This document shows positions 1 to 10,000 of a stretch of DNA of 64,000 nt, piece after piece. The stretch comes from Vespula vulgaris. Taxonomy: Eukaryota > Arthropoda > Insecta > Hymenoptera > Vespidae. The translations under genes were made by a program, and so were the position numbers. The stretch's first letter is position 1. Each line of letters begins with the position of its first letter. Location: NCBI RefSeq assembly GCF_905475345.1, contig NC_066594.1, forward strand, positions 2,231,001 to 2,295,000, written 5' to 3'. A model generated the notes under the pieces. It had not been told where the DNA came from. It saw only the letters and a list, made by a program, of their open reading frames with translations, and did no database searches.

Positions 1-1380
1 ATATCACATAAACCAGGGGAGGCATGAATTATCTATCGAGCCATACCTATTGCCCACGACCATATTCGTTGGCATACGTCTCTCTTCGTATTTTCCTCGT
101 CCTCTTAATTGGATCGATTCAACCTCTCTTTTCCTCTCTCTCTGTCTGTCTATCTCTTTTCTTCTCTCTGTCTGTCCGTCTCTCTCTCTCTCTCTCTCTC
201 TTTCTCTTATTCTCCCTTCGAGCAATTTCAACCTATACCACACTCTACATTTATAATCTCTAATTTACCTTGTAAGGCCTAATGATCTCTAATGTATGCA
301 CGTTGCTCGTGTCTTGTCGACGAGTAGTTTGCACGACCCTCGGTATGGTCGTGCCTTCGTGCGATATACACTTTGTCAGAGAAAAGCAGTAAACCAAGAA
401 GATAGTCCATCGAAGTTAAATAGGAAATTATAAATTATAGAGAAGATAGTGTATCACTGGTGGATGTAATATTTCCCAAGACTATATATCATTAATATCG
501 TTAATAAATTTGATGATATCGATTCATTCTCCTATCATTTTCTTTGATGGTCTTTAATAATTAATACAATAGTAACAATGTTAATGACAATTATATTATT
601 AGAAAATTTAATGTATTAATGAAAATAATATATCGGCATTAGGTTTTATTTTCTCGTACGTATCATTGCGCACATGCACAAGCGTATGCGCGAATATACA
701 CGTAAACATTTTAAACGTTAATTCTTATCGTCGTGTTCATTTATTAGGCATGCATTTAGGTCAGCGATCGCGATGCAACGTGGAATCGCGTTTATGTGCA
801 AACGCATTAAGTAACCCCTATGCCGCCACGTGGCTGACTCGCGCTTACCGAACGTTGAGTTTTAAAACGTACGCAAGGAAAAGGGACGAGGGACGTCGTG
901 CCGTCAAGAAGACGACGAGGCGGAAGAGGAAAAAGAAATAGGAGAGGGGAGAGAAGGGAGATGGGGACACTAGTCACTTCAAAAGTTCGTATGTAAGTGT
1001 ATATGTGTAACGTTGATGTATGAAAGGTTCAACCAACCGACACGAATTAACATTGGAAAATAAAAGAGCTTGTGTGCATGTGTGTGTATGTGCTCGCATA
1101 CATGCTCGTCACGCCTGTTGGTAAAATGGCCCGTGACTAACGTAACTACTTTCAGCAGCTACTCGATTTATAAGAAAAAATCTAATAATCGTTTGTTTCG
1201 ATAGGAAGTCTTTTGGATCGATCAAATTATTGGTATGTCTTATTGATTCATTTTTTAATTAAATTTTTCTATTACTAATTTTGTTAGCTTACTAAAACGT
1301 TAAAATAATTAAAATATAAAGAAATATATATATATATATTAAACAAACATATCGATTTAGATATTTACAACAATAAGATC
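1..1380. other. Non-coding stretch, simple repeats
   Basis: No gene is supported here. A pyrimidine tract rich in TC, TCTG and TCTT words covers about 128-212. Positions 400-660 are strongly AT-rich. Positions 661-960 are more GC-balanced and CpG-containing. The frame open there has no ATG and ends in a Lys/Arg run, so it is not convincing as coding. A short (TA)n lies near 1327-1340. Confidence 0.6.
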
Positions 1381-1560
1381 AAGGGCACGTTTTATTCTTT
1401 TATTCTGAATATCAGAGTAAACAAAAGCTCGTTTTCGGTACGTGAACTTGGCACGATCTTGTTAGTATTCCATTGGAATATTTTTGCGCAGGTCAGTTCT
1501 GAGACGAACTCATCAACGAGAAAGTATATAAGAAAGAGAGAAAACGGGACAGAGAACAGA

Positions 1561-1616
1561 CAGAGAGAGAGAGAGAGAGAAAGAAAGAGAGAGAGAGCGC
1601 GCGCGAGAGAGAAAAA
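1561..1616. repeat. (GA)n microsatellite
   Basis: This is a purine dinucleotide tract with AAAG interruptions and a short GCGCGCGC insert near 1597-1604. The open frames over it on both strands (Arg/Glu on plus, Ser/Leu on minus) are products of the dinucleotide, not genes. Confidence 0.9.
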
Positions 1617-1802
1617 CGAAGATAGAGAACACCGTTCGTAAAAACATTCAACGAGAATGAACGGGGGTCGATAAATTTTCTCGCACTCGAAGTAAAGTCG
1701 AATAAGAACGATTCTCAAGCGGAAGTTCCGGCTGGGTGCGAGCATTCTCAATACACGTGCGCGTTCGACCGGATTTTACGTGCATGCGTGCGTGCCTGCA
1801 CG

Positions 1803-1838
1803 AGTGAGTGAGTGAGTGAGTGAGTGAGTAAGTGAGTG
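1803..1838. repeat. (AGTG)n microsatellite
   Basis: About nine copies of a GAGT/AGTG tetramer with one A-for-G change, followed by a GTGC-rich imperfect tail to about 1857. Pyrimidine-rich simple sequence (CTTT, CT and TATTAT words) continues at about 1945-2085 and 2318-2400. I see no gene between 1380 and 2900. Confidence 0.85.
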
Positions 1839-2895
1839 CGTGCCTGCGTGCGTGCGTTTACGCGTGCGACTTGCCGTACACGTGCTCCAAAGAGGTCGGA
1901 CTTTTATATCTTAAAATCTGCATCGGTTCTTCTTCCCCTTTTCACTATCTCTCTCTCTCTTTCTTTCTCTCTTTTTTACTATTATTACACACTCTTGGTT
2001 CGTCTCTCTCTTTCTTTTACTCTCTTTCTTTATTATTACTACGTACTCTTCGTTCATCTCTCTCTCTCTCTCTCTCTGTTTTTCTTTCGTCGTTGTGGTC
2101 GTTCTCGTCGTTGCATCGGCTAAAGTTGAAGGAGCAGATGCCACGATGCGGGCGTTATCTGCCGATGGCATCTACATGGTCACGCCCATTTTAGATCATT
2201 ACTCTAGTTGGCGGTTATCATTTCACTTTTGCTGCCTCTCAGGCCCCGGATAATGGACGAGCGTGGAAGGAACATTGTCAGGAAGGGAGAGTTCCGACCC
2301 TCTTCTCGTTTCTTCGTTTTTCTCATTCTCTTTCTCTCTCTCTCTCTCTCTCTTTCTGTTTCTTTCTCTTTATCTTCATTTCTCTCTCTTATCCATTCTC
2401 ACACGTTCAGTATGTACCACCCGCCGTGCAATTGTGTCAACTTTAATGCTTTTTCGCTCTTACAGTGAACTACATCGAAAGATGAAGAGAAAGATAAAGG
2501 AGAGAAAGAGAAGGAGAGAGAAAGAAAATCTCACCCTTTCCAGCTTCAATTTTACTCCTTCACAGTTCGTCGATCTTCAAGATCGAATCGAAGCAGACGT
2601 TCGCCAAAGTTTTGGCACTCCAACTGTGTGATCTAAAATGAAACGCTTCGCACGAGCAAACCTGTAAAGAGTACTTTTCCTAAACGATCCTTTAAAATCT
2701 TGAAGAACACGTCCGAGTGTTAGTCGCAAGATTCAAGGAGATTATTTCCTTTTCTTTTCTTTTCTCTCTTTTTTTTAGAGAGAAAGAGAGAGGAGAGAGA
2801 GAGTCGAGATAAAAATATCTTAAAGTGAATACCTACTTCTTTACTATTTCAACGTTTCACGAATTTCATGCACTATACATACGAGCTATCTAATC

Positions 2896-2927
2896 GAATA
2901 CTATCGTTTACGTTACAGGTAAGTAGT
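2896..2927 (+). promoter_or_regulatory. Possible recursive splice site (abutting acceptor and donor)
   Basis: A pyrimidine-leaning stretch ends in TTACAG and is followed at once by GTAAGT (GT at 2919-2920). This gives a 3' splice site abutting a 5' splice site. That arrangement is the known signature of ratchet points, which remove long insect introns in steps. It could equally be a plain donor (CAG|GTAAGT) of an exon I cannot see. Upstream, a T/C run at about 2748-2777 precedes a GA run. Confidence 0.3.
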
Positions 2928-2930
2928 CTA

Positions 2931-3678
2931 CCCTTTTCGAGAAGGTTCAAGTTCGCCACGATGGTCATTCTAGTTGTCGTTCTCTTCGTCGTCGTCGTCG
3001 TGCGTGATAAATCGTTGGATCGGCCAGGGTAGATTCTTGTAATTTTAGATTACACTTCGTTGCCCGTTGTGGCGAGCTACGGTTAACGCATGGCCGAAGC
3101 ACCGAACCCCCTTTCGGCCATCACGGAGTATCTTGTCCAGAAGGGTTAGATTAGATACGTCGTTCACTTCGGGCCGTATATCTGTTCGACCCTGTCTTTC
3201 CATCGCTATGCTCTCGGCCAAGTTCGTGAGAGCGGGTGAACACACACACAAAGATACACGAACACTCACACATTAACCATCTGTATTCTATCGGAAGCTA
3301 TACGCGTGCATCTATCGACCATGCGTGTCGGTATACCTACATATATGAGAATGTGAGAATGTATGGGTGAGAGATAGAGAGAGAGAGAGAGAGAGAGAAT
3401 ACGCTCCGGTGAGTTACGGGGCTGCGGACAGAGTGATGCATTGCCGTGGAACCGAGAAGGACCAGATATCCCGCGGGAATCGAACGAGGAACCCTTACAC
3501 CTCACACCATTACGTTCCCGTGACAGAAACTGCCTGAATTATTGGAATATCGACGCCAGCGGGCATTAAATGCTTCAATTAGGATTATTATCGTAATTTA
3601 TTCGAATTATAACGTTTATTGATGTTACTTCGTTAAACGATTTACTACTTTCTAATAATTGATTTATGTCCAAATTTT
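2931..3678. other. Complex-sequence island, no gene recognised
   Basis: Positions 3040-3240 and 3405-3530 are GC-balanced, non-repetitive sequence containing a (GTC)n-like patch near 2985-3001 and a short (GA)n at 3377-3399. A minus-strand frame over 3045-3269 reads mixed residues but has no recognisable acceptor or ATG. The block may be a regulatory island; I cannot assign a function. Confidence 0.35.
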
Positions 3679-3721
<43 letters not shown>

Positions 3722-3775
3722 GTATGCGTATGTGTGTGCGTGTGCGTGTGCGTGTGCGTGTATGTGTGTGTGTGT
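3679..3775. repeat. Compound (TA)n-(TG)n microsatellite
   Basis: A TA run of about 16 bp passes directly into TG and TGCG/TGTA words for about 80 bp. The Val/Cys frame across it is an artefact of the repeat. Confidence 0.9.
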
Positions 3776-4559
3776 TATGTCTTTACTATCTCGAAAAATT
3801 GGAAAATCTCATGTTTGATTAATGTAAATATATATTTTACAGATATATTTCATATGAAGAGGAATATCATACGGAGCAAAATCTTCCCTGTGCAAGACAA
3901 CTGATGAGGGACATTTCAAATCAAAAACATTTCTTCGAATGGAATTATATACTGATCTTCCTATACATTCACCGGAATGCAGCCACAACAATCAACAATA
4001 TGCACTATGAAGACATTCATTATAGTAATATGCCATAAATAATATTACATATTTGTAAATAGTTCATAAGGAAAATATTATATCGATAGTTATAAGCTGT
4101 TAGGAAGCATGTTGTGAACAAGCACCGAACTTCGTATGTAATAAATAATAGTAACTTAGAAAGATCAATTGTTTACAATAAAATATAAGAAGATCGGAAT
4201 TTGTTAACAGCAGAAATATACCGTATTATATTGTATTACACTGCATTATACTATCGCATAATTTCTACAATAGAAAAAAACATTTTAATAAGTGTACAAT
4301 AATATGTATGAATCTACTATGTATTACACACAAAAACGAAAATAAACACAATCAAGTTGAAAAGAAATCAAGTGTATTCAATTAAAACCCTACAAAAACT
4401 CAAACGATAACCTCTCCTTTCAAAAATAATGACCAAATAAAAAAATCTTCCCAACTTCGATATACTTAATAAGATGCCCATAAGTGTAGTACGTGAATCA
4501 TTCAAACAACAGATGAAACACATACAACAGTAGGAGATAGAAAACCGTAAAGAAAACAA
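3776..4559. other. AT-rich left flank of the satellite array
   Basis: Unique AT-rich sequence with no supportable gene. The minus-strand frame of the satellite runs out of the array into this flank and stops at about 4368. Its last 70 or so residues are hydrophobic/aromatic and unlike the repeat. I see no terminal inverted repeats or target-site duplication marking the array as part of a transposon. Confidence 0.5.
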
Positions 4560-6116
4560 AAATACCAATGACAGGTAAGGTAATAGTCCATTATGAGAAA
4601 ATATAAAATATTTGTTCCGCTGAAATTTTCTCCGCAAATCAGGATTTGTATCAGGATCATAGGAACTACGAGGAAGTGGCACGTTCATCCCCGCCAATAC
4701 CAGGAAGCGTAACCTCCCTTTCTGAGTAAATACAAAGGATTGGTTCCGCGGAATTTTTCTCCGCAAATCAGGATTTGTATCAGGATCATAGGAACTACGA
4801 GGAAGTGGCACGTTCATCCCCGCCAATACCAGGAAGCGTAAACGCCCTTTCTTAGTAAATACAAAGGATTGGTTCCGCGGAATTTTTCTCCGCAAATCAG
4901 GATTTGTATCAGGATCATAGGAACTACGAGGAAGTGGCACGTTCATCCCCGCCAATACCAGGAAGCGTAACCTCCCTTCCTGAGTAAATACAAACGATTG
5001 GTTCCGCGGAATTTTTCTCCGCAAATCAGGATTTGTATCAGGATCATAGGAACTACGAGGAAGTGGCACGTTCATCCCCGCCAATACCAGGAAGCGTAAA
5101 CGCCCTTTCTTAGTAAATACAAAGGATTCGTTCCGCGGAATTTTTCTCCGCAAATCAGGATTTGTATCAGGATCATAGGAACTACGAGGAAGTGGCACGT
5201 TCATCCCCGCCAATACCAGGAAGCGTAAACGCCCTTTCTTAGTAAATACAAAGGATTGGTTCCGCGGAATTTTTCTCCGCAAATCAGGATTTGTATCAGG
5301 ATCATAGGAACTACGAGGAAGTGGCACGTTCATCCCCGCCAATACCAGGAAGCGTAACCTCCCTTTCTGAGTAAATACAAAGGATTGGTTCCGCGGAATT
5401 TTTCTCCGCAAATCAGGATTTGTATCAGGATCATAGGAACTACGAGGAAGTGGCACGTTCATCCCCGCCAATACCAGGAAGCGTAAACGCCCTTTCTTAG
5501 TAAATACAAAGGATTGGTTCCGCGGAATTTTTCTCCGCAAATCAGGATTTGTATCAGGATCATAGGAACTACGAGGAAGTGGCACGTTCATCCCCGCCAA
5601 TACCAGGAAGCGTAACCTCCCTTCCTGAGTAAATACAAACGATTGGTTCCGCGGAATTTTTCTCCGCAAATCAGGATTTGTATCAGGATCATAGGAACTA
5701 CGAGGAAGTGGCACGTTCATCCCCGCCAATACCAGGAAGCGTAAACGCCCTTTCTTAGTAAATACAAAGGATTCGTTCCGCGGAATTTTTCTCCGCAAAT
5801 CAGGATTTGTATCAGGATCATAGGAACTACGAGGAAGTGGCACGTTCATCCCCGCCAATACCAGGAAGCGTAAACGCCCTTTCTTAGTAAATACAAAGGA
5901 TTGGTTCCGCGGAATTTTTCTCCGCAAATCAGGATTTGTATCAGGATCATAGGAACTACGAGGAAGTGGCACGTTCATCCCCGCCAATACCAGGAAGCGT
6001 AACCTCCCTTCCTGAGTAAATACAAACGATTGGTTCCGCGGAATTTTTCTCCGCAAATCAGGATTTGTATCAGGATCATAGGAACTACGAGGAAGTGGCA
6101 CGTTCATCCCCGCCAA
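4368..6116 (-). other. Open frame across the satellite (582 codons), doubtful as a gene
   Basis: Because 129 is 3x43, a frame without stops in one unit stays open across all full-length units. The repeated 43-residue peptide contains the segment YDPDTNPDLRRKIPRNQSF and ends in RFLVL. Variants alter a pair of residues (KK, QE, QK, RK) before GR. Some changes are synonymous: the Arg codon CGT versus AGG, and Ser TCC versus TCG. Against coding: 128-bp units break the frame at several points, giving separate open runs (for example 7918 to 7004), and no signal peptide, promoter or splice context is visible. A stop-free 43-codon frame in one of six frames is not rare by chance. Confidence 0.2.
4613..5902. 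repeat. Higher-order repeat of five units (2 x 645 bp)
   Basis: Typing units by their variable segment gives the order A-B-C-B'-B twice in succession: 4613-5257 and 5258-5902. Here A encodes Gln-Lys, B Lys-Lys and C Gln-Glu at the variable pair of the minus frame, and B' is a B unit followed by C instead of G at position 1 of the next unit. This indicates a block duplication of five units after the variants had arisen. The first unit of the left block is partly degenerate. Confidence 0.8.
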
Positions 6117-6288
6117 TACCAGGAAGCGTAAACGCCTTTCTGAGTAAATACAAACGATTGGTTCTGCGGAATTTTTCTCCGCAAATCAGGATTTGTATCA
6201 GGATCATAGGAACTACGAGGAAGTGGCACGTTCATCCCCGCCAATACCAGGAAGCGTAAACGCCCTTTCTTAGTAAATACAAAGGATT

Positions 6289-6802
6289 GGTTCCGCGGAA
6301 TTTTTCTCCGCAAATCAGGATTTGTATCAGGATCATAGGAACTACGAGGAAGTGGCACGTTCATCCCCGCCAATACCAGGAAGCGTAACCTCCCTTCCTG
6401 AGTAAATACAAACGATTGGTTCCGCGGAATTTTTCTCCGCAAATCAGGATTTGTATCAGGATCATAGGAACTACGAGGAAGTGGCACGTTCATCCCCGCC
6501 AATACCAGGAAGCGTAAACGCCTTTCTGAGTAAATACAAACGATTGGTTCTGCGGAATTTTTCTCCGCAAATCAGGATTTGTATCAGGATCATAGGAACT
6601 ACGAGGAAGTGGCACGTTCATCCCCGCCAATACCAGGAAGCGTAAACGCCCTTTCCTAGTAAATACAAAGGATTGGTTCCGCGGAATTTTTCTCCGCAAA
6701 TCAGGATTTGTATCAGGATCATAGGAACTACGAGGAAGTGGCACGTTCATCCCCGCCAATACCAGGAAGCGTAAACGCCTTTCTGAGTAAATACAAACGA
6801 TT
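6289..6802. repeat. Satellite block C-D-E-D, first copy
   Basis: Four units whose variable segments read C, D (128 bp), E, D (128 bp). The same order recurs at 7705-8218, also 514 bp, and both are preceded by a B unit. This is a second, non-adjacent higher-order block inside the array. Confidence 0.75.
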
Positions 6803-7704
6803 GGTTCTGCGGAATTTTTCTCCGCAAATCAGGATTTGTATCAGGATCATAGGAACTACGAGGACGTGGCACGTTCATCCCCGCCAATACCAGGAAGCGT
6901 AACCTCCCTTCCTGAGTAAATACAAACGATTGGTTCTGCGGAATTTTTCTCCGCAAATCAGGATTTGTATCAGGATCATAGGAACTACGAGGAAGTGGCA
7001 CGTTCATCCCGCCAATACCAGGAAGCGTAACCTCCCTTTCTGAGTAAATACAAAGGATTGGTTCCGCGGAATTTTTCTCCGCAAATCAGGATTTGTATCA
7101 GGATCATAGGAACTACGAGGAAGTGGCACGTTCATCCCCGCCAATACCAGGAAGCGTAAACGCCCTTTCTTAGTAAATACAAAGGATTGGTTCCGCGGAA
7201 TTTTTCTCCGCAAATCAGGATTTGTATCAGGATCATAGGAACTACGAGGAAGTGGCACGTTCATCCCCGCCAATACCAGGAAGCGTAAACGCCCTTTCTT
7301 AGTAAATACAAAGGATTGGTTCCGCGGAATTTTTCTCCGCAAATCAGGATTTGTATCAGGATCATAGGAACTACGAGGAAGTGGCACGTTCATCCCCGCC
7401 AATACCAGGAAGCGTAAACGCCCTTTCTTAGTAAATACAAAGGATTGGTTCCGCGGAATTTTTCTCCGCAAATCAGGATTTGTATCAGGATCATAGGAAC
7501 TACGAGGAAGTGGCACGTTCATCCCCGCCAATACCAGGAAGCGTAACCTCCCTTTCTGAGTAAATACAAAGGATTGGTTCCGCGGAATTTTTCTCCGCAA
7601 ATCAGGATTTGTATCAGGATCATAGGAACTACGAGGAAGTGGCACGTTCATCCCCGCCAATACCAGGAAGCGTAAACGCCCTTTCTTAGTAAATACAAAG
7701 GATT

Positions 7705-8218
7705 GGTTCCGCGGAATTTTTCTCCGCAAATCAGGATTTGTATCAGGATCATAGGAACTACGAGGAAGTGGCACGTTCATCCCCGCCAATACCAGGAAGC
7801 GTAACCTCCCTTCCTGAGTAAATACAAACGATTGGTTCCGCGGAATTTTTCTCCGCAAATCAGGATTTGTATCAGGATCATAGGAACTACGAGGAAGTGG
7901 CACGTTCATCCCCGCCAATACCAGGAAGCGTAAACGCCTTTCTGAGTAAATACAAACGATTGGTTCTGCGGAATTTTTCTCCGCAAATCAGGATTTGTAT
8001 CAGGATCATAGGAACTACGAGGAAGTGGCACGTTCATCCCCGCCAATACCAGGAAGCGTAAACGCCCTTTCCTAGTAAATACAAAGGATTGGTTCCGCGG
8101 AATTTTTCTCCGCAAATCAGGATTTGTATCAGGATCATAGGAACTACGAGGAAGTGGCACGTTCATCCCCGCCAATACCAGGAAGCGTAAACGCCTTTCT
8201 GAGTAAATACAAACGATT
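7705..8218. repeat. Satellite block C-D-E-D, second copy
   Basis: Same unit order and length as 6289-6802, about 1.4 kb away. The intervening units (C-A-B-B-B-A-B) follow no simple order, so the array grew by several overlapping block exchanges rather than one regular amplification. Confidence 0.75.
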
Positions 8219-8970
8219 GGTTCTGCGGAATTTTTCTCCGCAAATCAGGATTTGTATCAGTATCATAGGAACTACGAGGAAGTGGCACGTTCATCCCGCC
8301 AATACCAGGAAGCGTAAACGCCCTTTCTTAGTAAATACAAAGGATTGGTTCCGCGGAATTTTTCTCCGCAAATCAGGATTTGTATCAGGATCATAGGAAC
8401 TACGAGGAAGTGGCACGTTCATCCCCGCCAATACCAGGAAGCGTAACCTCCCTTCCTGAGTAAATACAAACGATTGGTTCTCCGGAATTTTTCTCCGCAA
8501 ATCAGGATTTGTATCAGGATCATAGGAACTACGAGGAAGTGGCACGTTCATCCCCGCCAATACCAGGAAGCGTAAACGCCCTTTCTGAGTAAATACAAAG
8601 GATTGGTTCCGCGGAATTTTTCTCCGCAAATCAGGATTTGTATCAGGATCATATGAACTACGAAGAAGTGGCACGCTGAATCCCGCCAATAACAGAGAGC
8701 GCATGCGCCTCTTTTAGAAAATACAAACTATTGGTTCCGCGAAAATTTTCTCGGCAAATCAGGATTTGTATCCGGGTCACATGAACGACGAGGAAGTGGC
8801 ACGTTTAATTCCGCCTATACCAAAAAGCGTATACGCCCTTTTTAAGTTAATACAGACGATTGGGTCCGTGGAAATTCTTTGGACAAATCATTATTTGTAA
8901 TAACGTATTTGTTATATGTGGAATTTGTTGTGATGTTGGTTAGGTTCAATAAATGGCACATTCAATTCTT

Positions 8971-9580
8971 TTCAAGAGAAATATTTATTGTTATTTTGTT
9001 TGTTTATATATACATTTTGTTTGATACTTATTCGGATATTTACTAACTAATTAGCGAAACAATAAAATACATTATTATATAATTTGAACATATATAATTT
9101 AATAGTATGTTACATATTGTAAATTTATTTCTATTTATTTAGAATTGATAGCGACATGTCGTTGTGGTTCTATATTCTGTTTCCAGGATGTCCCCATCTT
9201 CTATGATTCATATCGCTGCATTCATTCGTTTCATAGTCTTCTTCTGAGAACTTTGTTTCATACTTCTCTTTGTTTTCTTACTTCGACGTAGCTTCTATAT
9301 CCTGTTGTATATTTTCTTTTTCATCCCTATTGGTTATATCGTGTAAACATCTCGATTCCAATTTGATTATGTTGAGATTCTTCTGGTCAACCTATAACAG
9401 AAAATTATATTAATTTTACTTTTCGTATTCGTGTAATTTATTTTCTATTGTATTTAGAAAAAAGAATCATTGACTGATTCTCTTTCCTTTATTCCTTGAT
9501 GACACAATATTAATCCCTGCTTTTTAATATTATTAGGACATTCTCTGTATATGTTTGTGTGTATGGATATTCGATTTACT
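8971..9580. other. AT-rich right flank of the array
   Basis: AT-rich sequence with no intact gene. It contains the degenerate coding-like segment listed separately. Together with the left flank it gives the satellite an AT-rich setting unlike the GC-balanced repeat units. Confidence 0.5.
9145..9391 (-). pseudogene. Degenerate coding remnant, possibly copia-type polyprotein
   Basis: Reading minus from 9391, just after TTTTCTGTTATAG (an acceptor-like string), one frame stays aligned for about 80 codons with only two stops. Its residues are mixed and charged, and include NHRRWGHPGN at about 9178-9209. An H-x-R-x-G-H-P core is typical of the GAG-pre-integrase region of Ty1/copia retrotransposons, which is why I suggest that origin. 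The rest of the polyprotein and LTRs are not visible. Alternatives are a decayed exon or chance in A-rich sequence. Confidence 0.25.
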
Positions 9581-9840
9581 CTTAACCGTTTATAAATTTT
9601 TTGATTATTCCGTATTTTTCATCTCGTCGTCCCTCGTCTCGTAGAATACTAAAAGCACAGCGCGAATTTGCTTTATAGAAGGTAGTAAAGGGCTTCGCTC
9701 TAGTAATAAAATAAAAGGAGAAATATACGGCAGGCGAACGGCAGGCATCGATATCGGTCTTGCTAATGCAGATAAAGTACATAAAGCTCCAAAGGCTATG
9801 CGGATTCGTGGCGCGAGCCGAGAGTTTCACTCGGTTTGCG

Positions 9841-9996
9841 TTATGCCACAGTAAAACTGTCCACGGTAAAATACACGGGGGAGTCATAGTCCGTAGGGGT
9901 AAACGTTATTGTTGCACCATATAAATCGCGCTTGATCGCGGAGGAGTATGGATCGTATATCAAAACTACTGCCGTACCGTCCTGGCAATTTGTGGC
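9841..9996 (-). CDS. Candidate terminal exon, unknown protein
   Basis: On the minus strand a long pyrimidine tract ends in TTCTATTACAG and is followed in phase 0 by 51 codons and a TAA (9841-9843). The peptide has balanced composition, with segments such as CQDGTAVVLIYDPYSS and FTPTDYDSPVYFTVDSFTV that alternate hydrophobic and polar residues as in a beta-rich extracellular fold. I do not recognise the family. There is no ATG, so it would need an upstream exon beyond the purine-rich block at 10001-10075. The stop could be intronic if a donor lies inside. Confidence 0.35.
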   Translation of the reverse strand, partial: ATNCQDGTAVVLIYDPYSSAIKRDLYGATITFTPTDYDSPVYFTVDSFTVA

Positions 9997-10000
9997 CTGT

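Larger units (their letters stand above)
4560..8970. repeat. 129-bp tandem satellite array, about 33 copies
   Basis: Unit starts (at the word GGTTCCGCGG) fall every 129 bp, for example 4742, 4871, 5000, 5258, 5387 and onward to 8605. Seven core units are 128 bp (starting at 6032, 6418, 6675, 6932, 7834, 8091, 8219). Within the unit, positions 6-100 are almost invariant. Nearly all differences sit at positions 101, 103, 109, 112, 125, 1 and 5. Edge copies are degenerate: the left one at 4560-4741, the right ones from about 8660 to 8890, with a last weak trace near 8950-8968. This edge decay with a homogeneous core is the pattern expected from unequal exchange and gene conversion. Each unit carries the perfect palindrome TTCCGCGGAA or its one-base variant. 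I do not recognise the satellite family. Confidence 0.97.

Noticed and set aside
3468..3495. Reverse complement of a tRNA B-box-like GTTCGATTCCC
   Set aside because: The flanking bases do not form a T-arm and no acceptor or anticodon stem can be drawn.
6065..8396. Plus-strand frames of about 64 codons in the satellite array (starting MYQDHRNYEE)
   Set aside because: They are antisense shadows of the 129-bp unit and appear only where one-base-shorter units shift the frame.
8936..8945. TTAGG, the insect telomere repeat
   Set aside because: It occurs as a single copy only, so there is no telomeric array.
4560..8970. CRISPR array
   Set aside because: The unit has no short repeat with unique spacers, the genome is eukaryotic, and there are no cas genes. 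It is a satellite.
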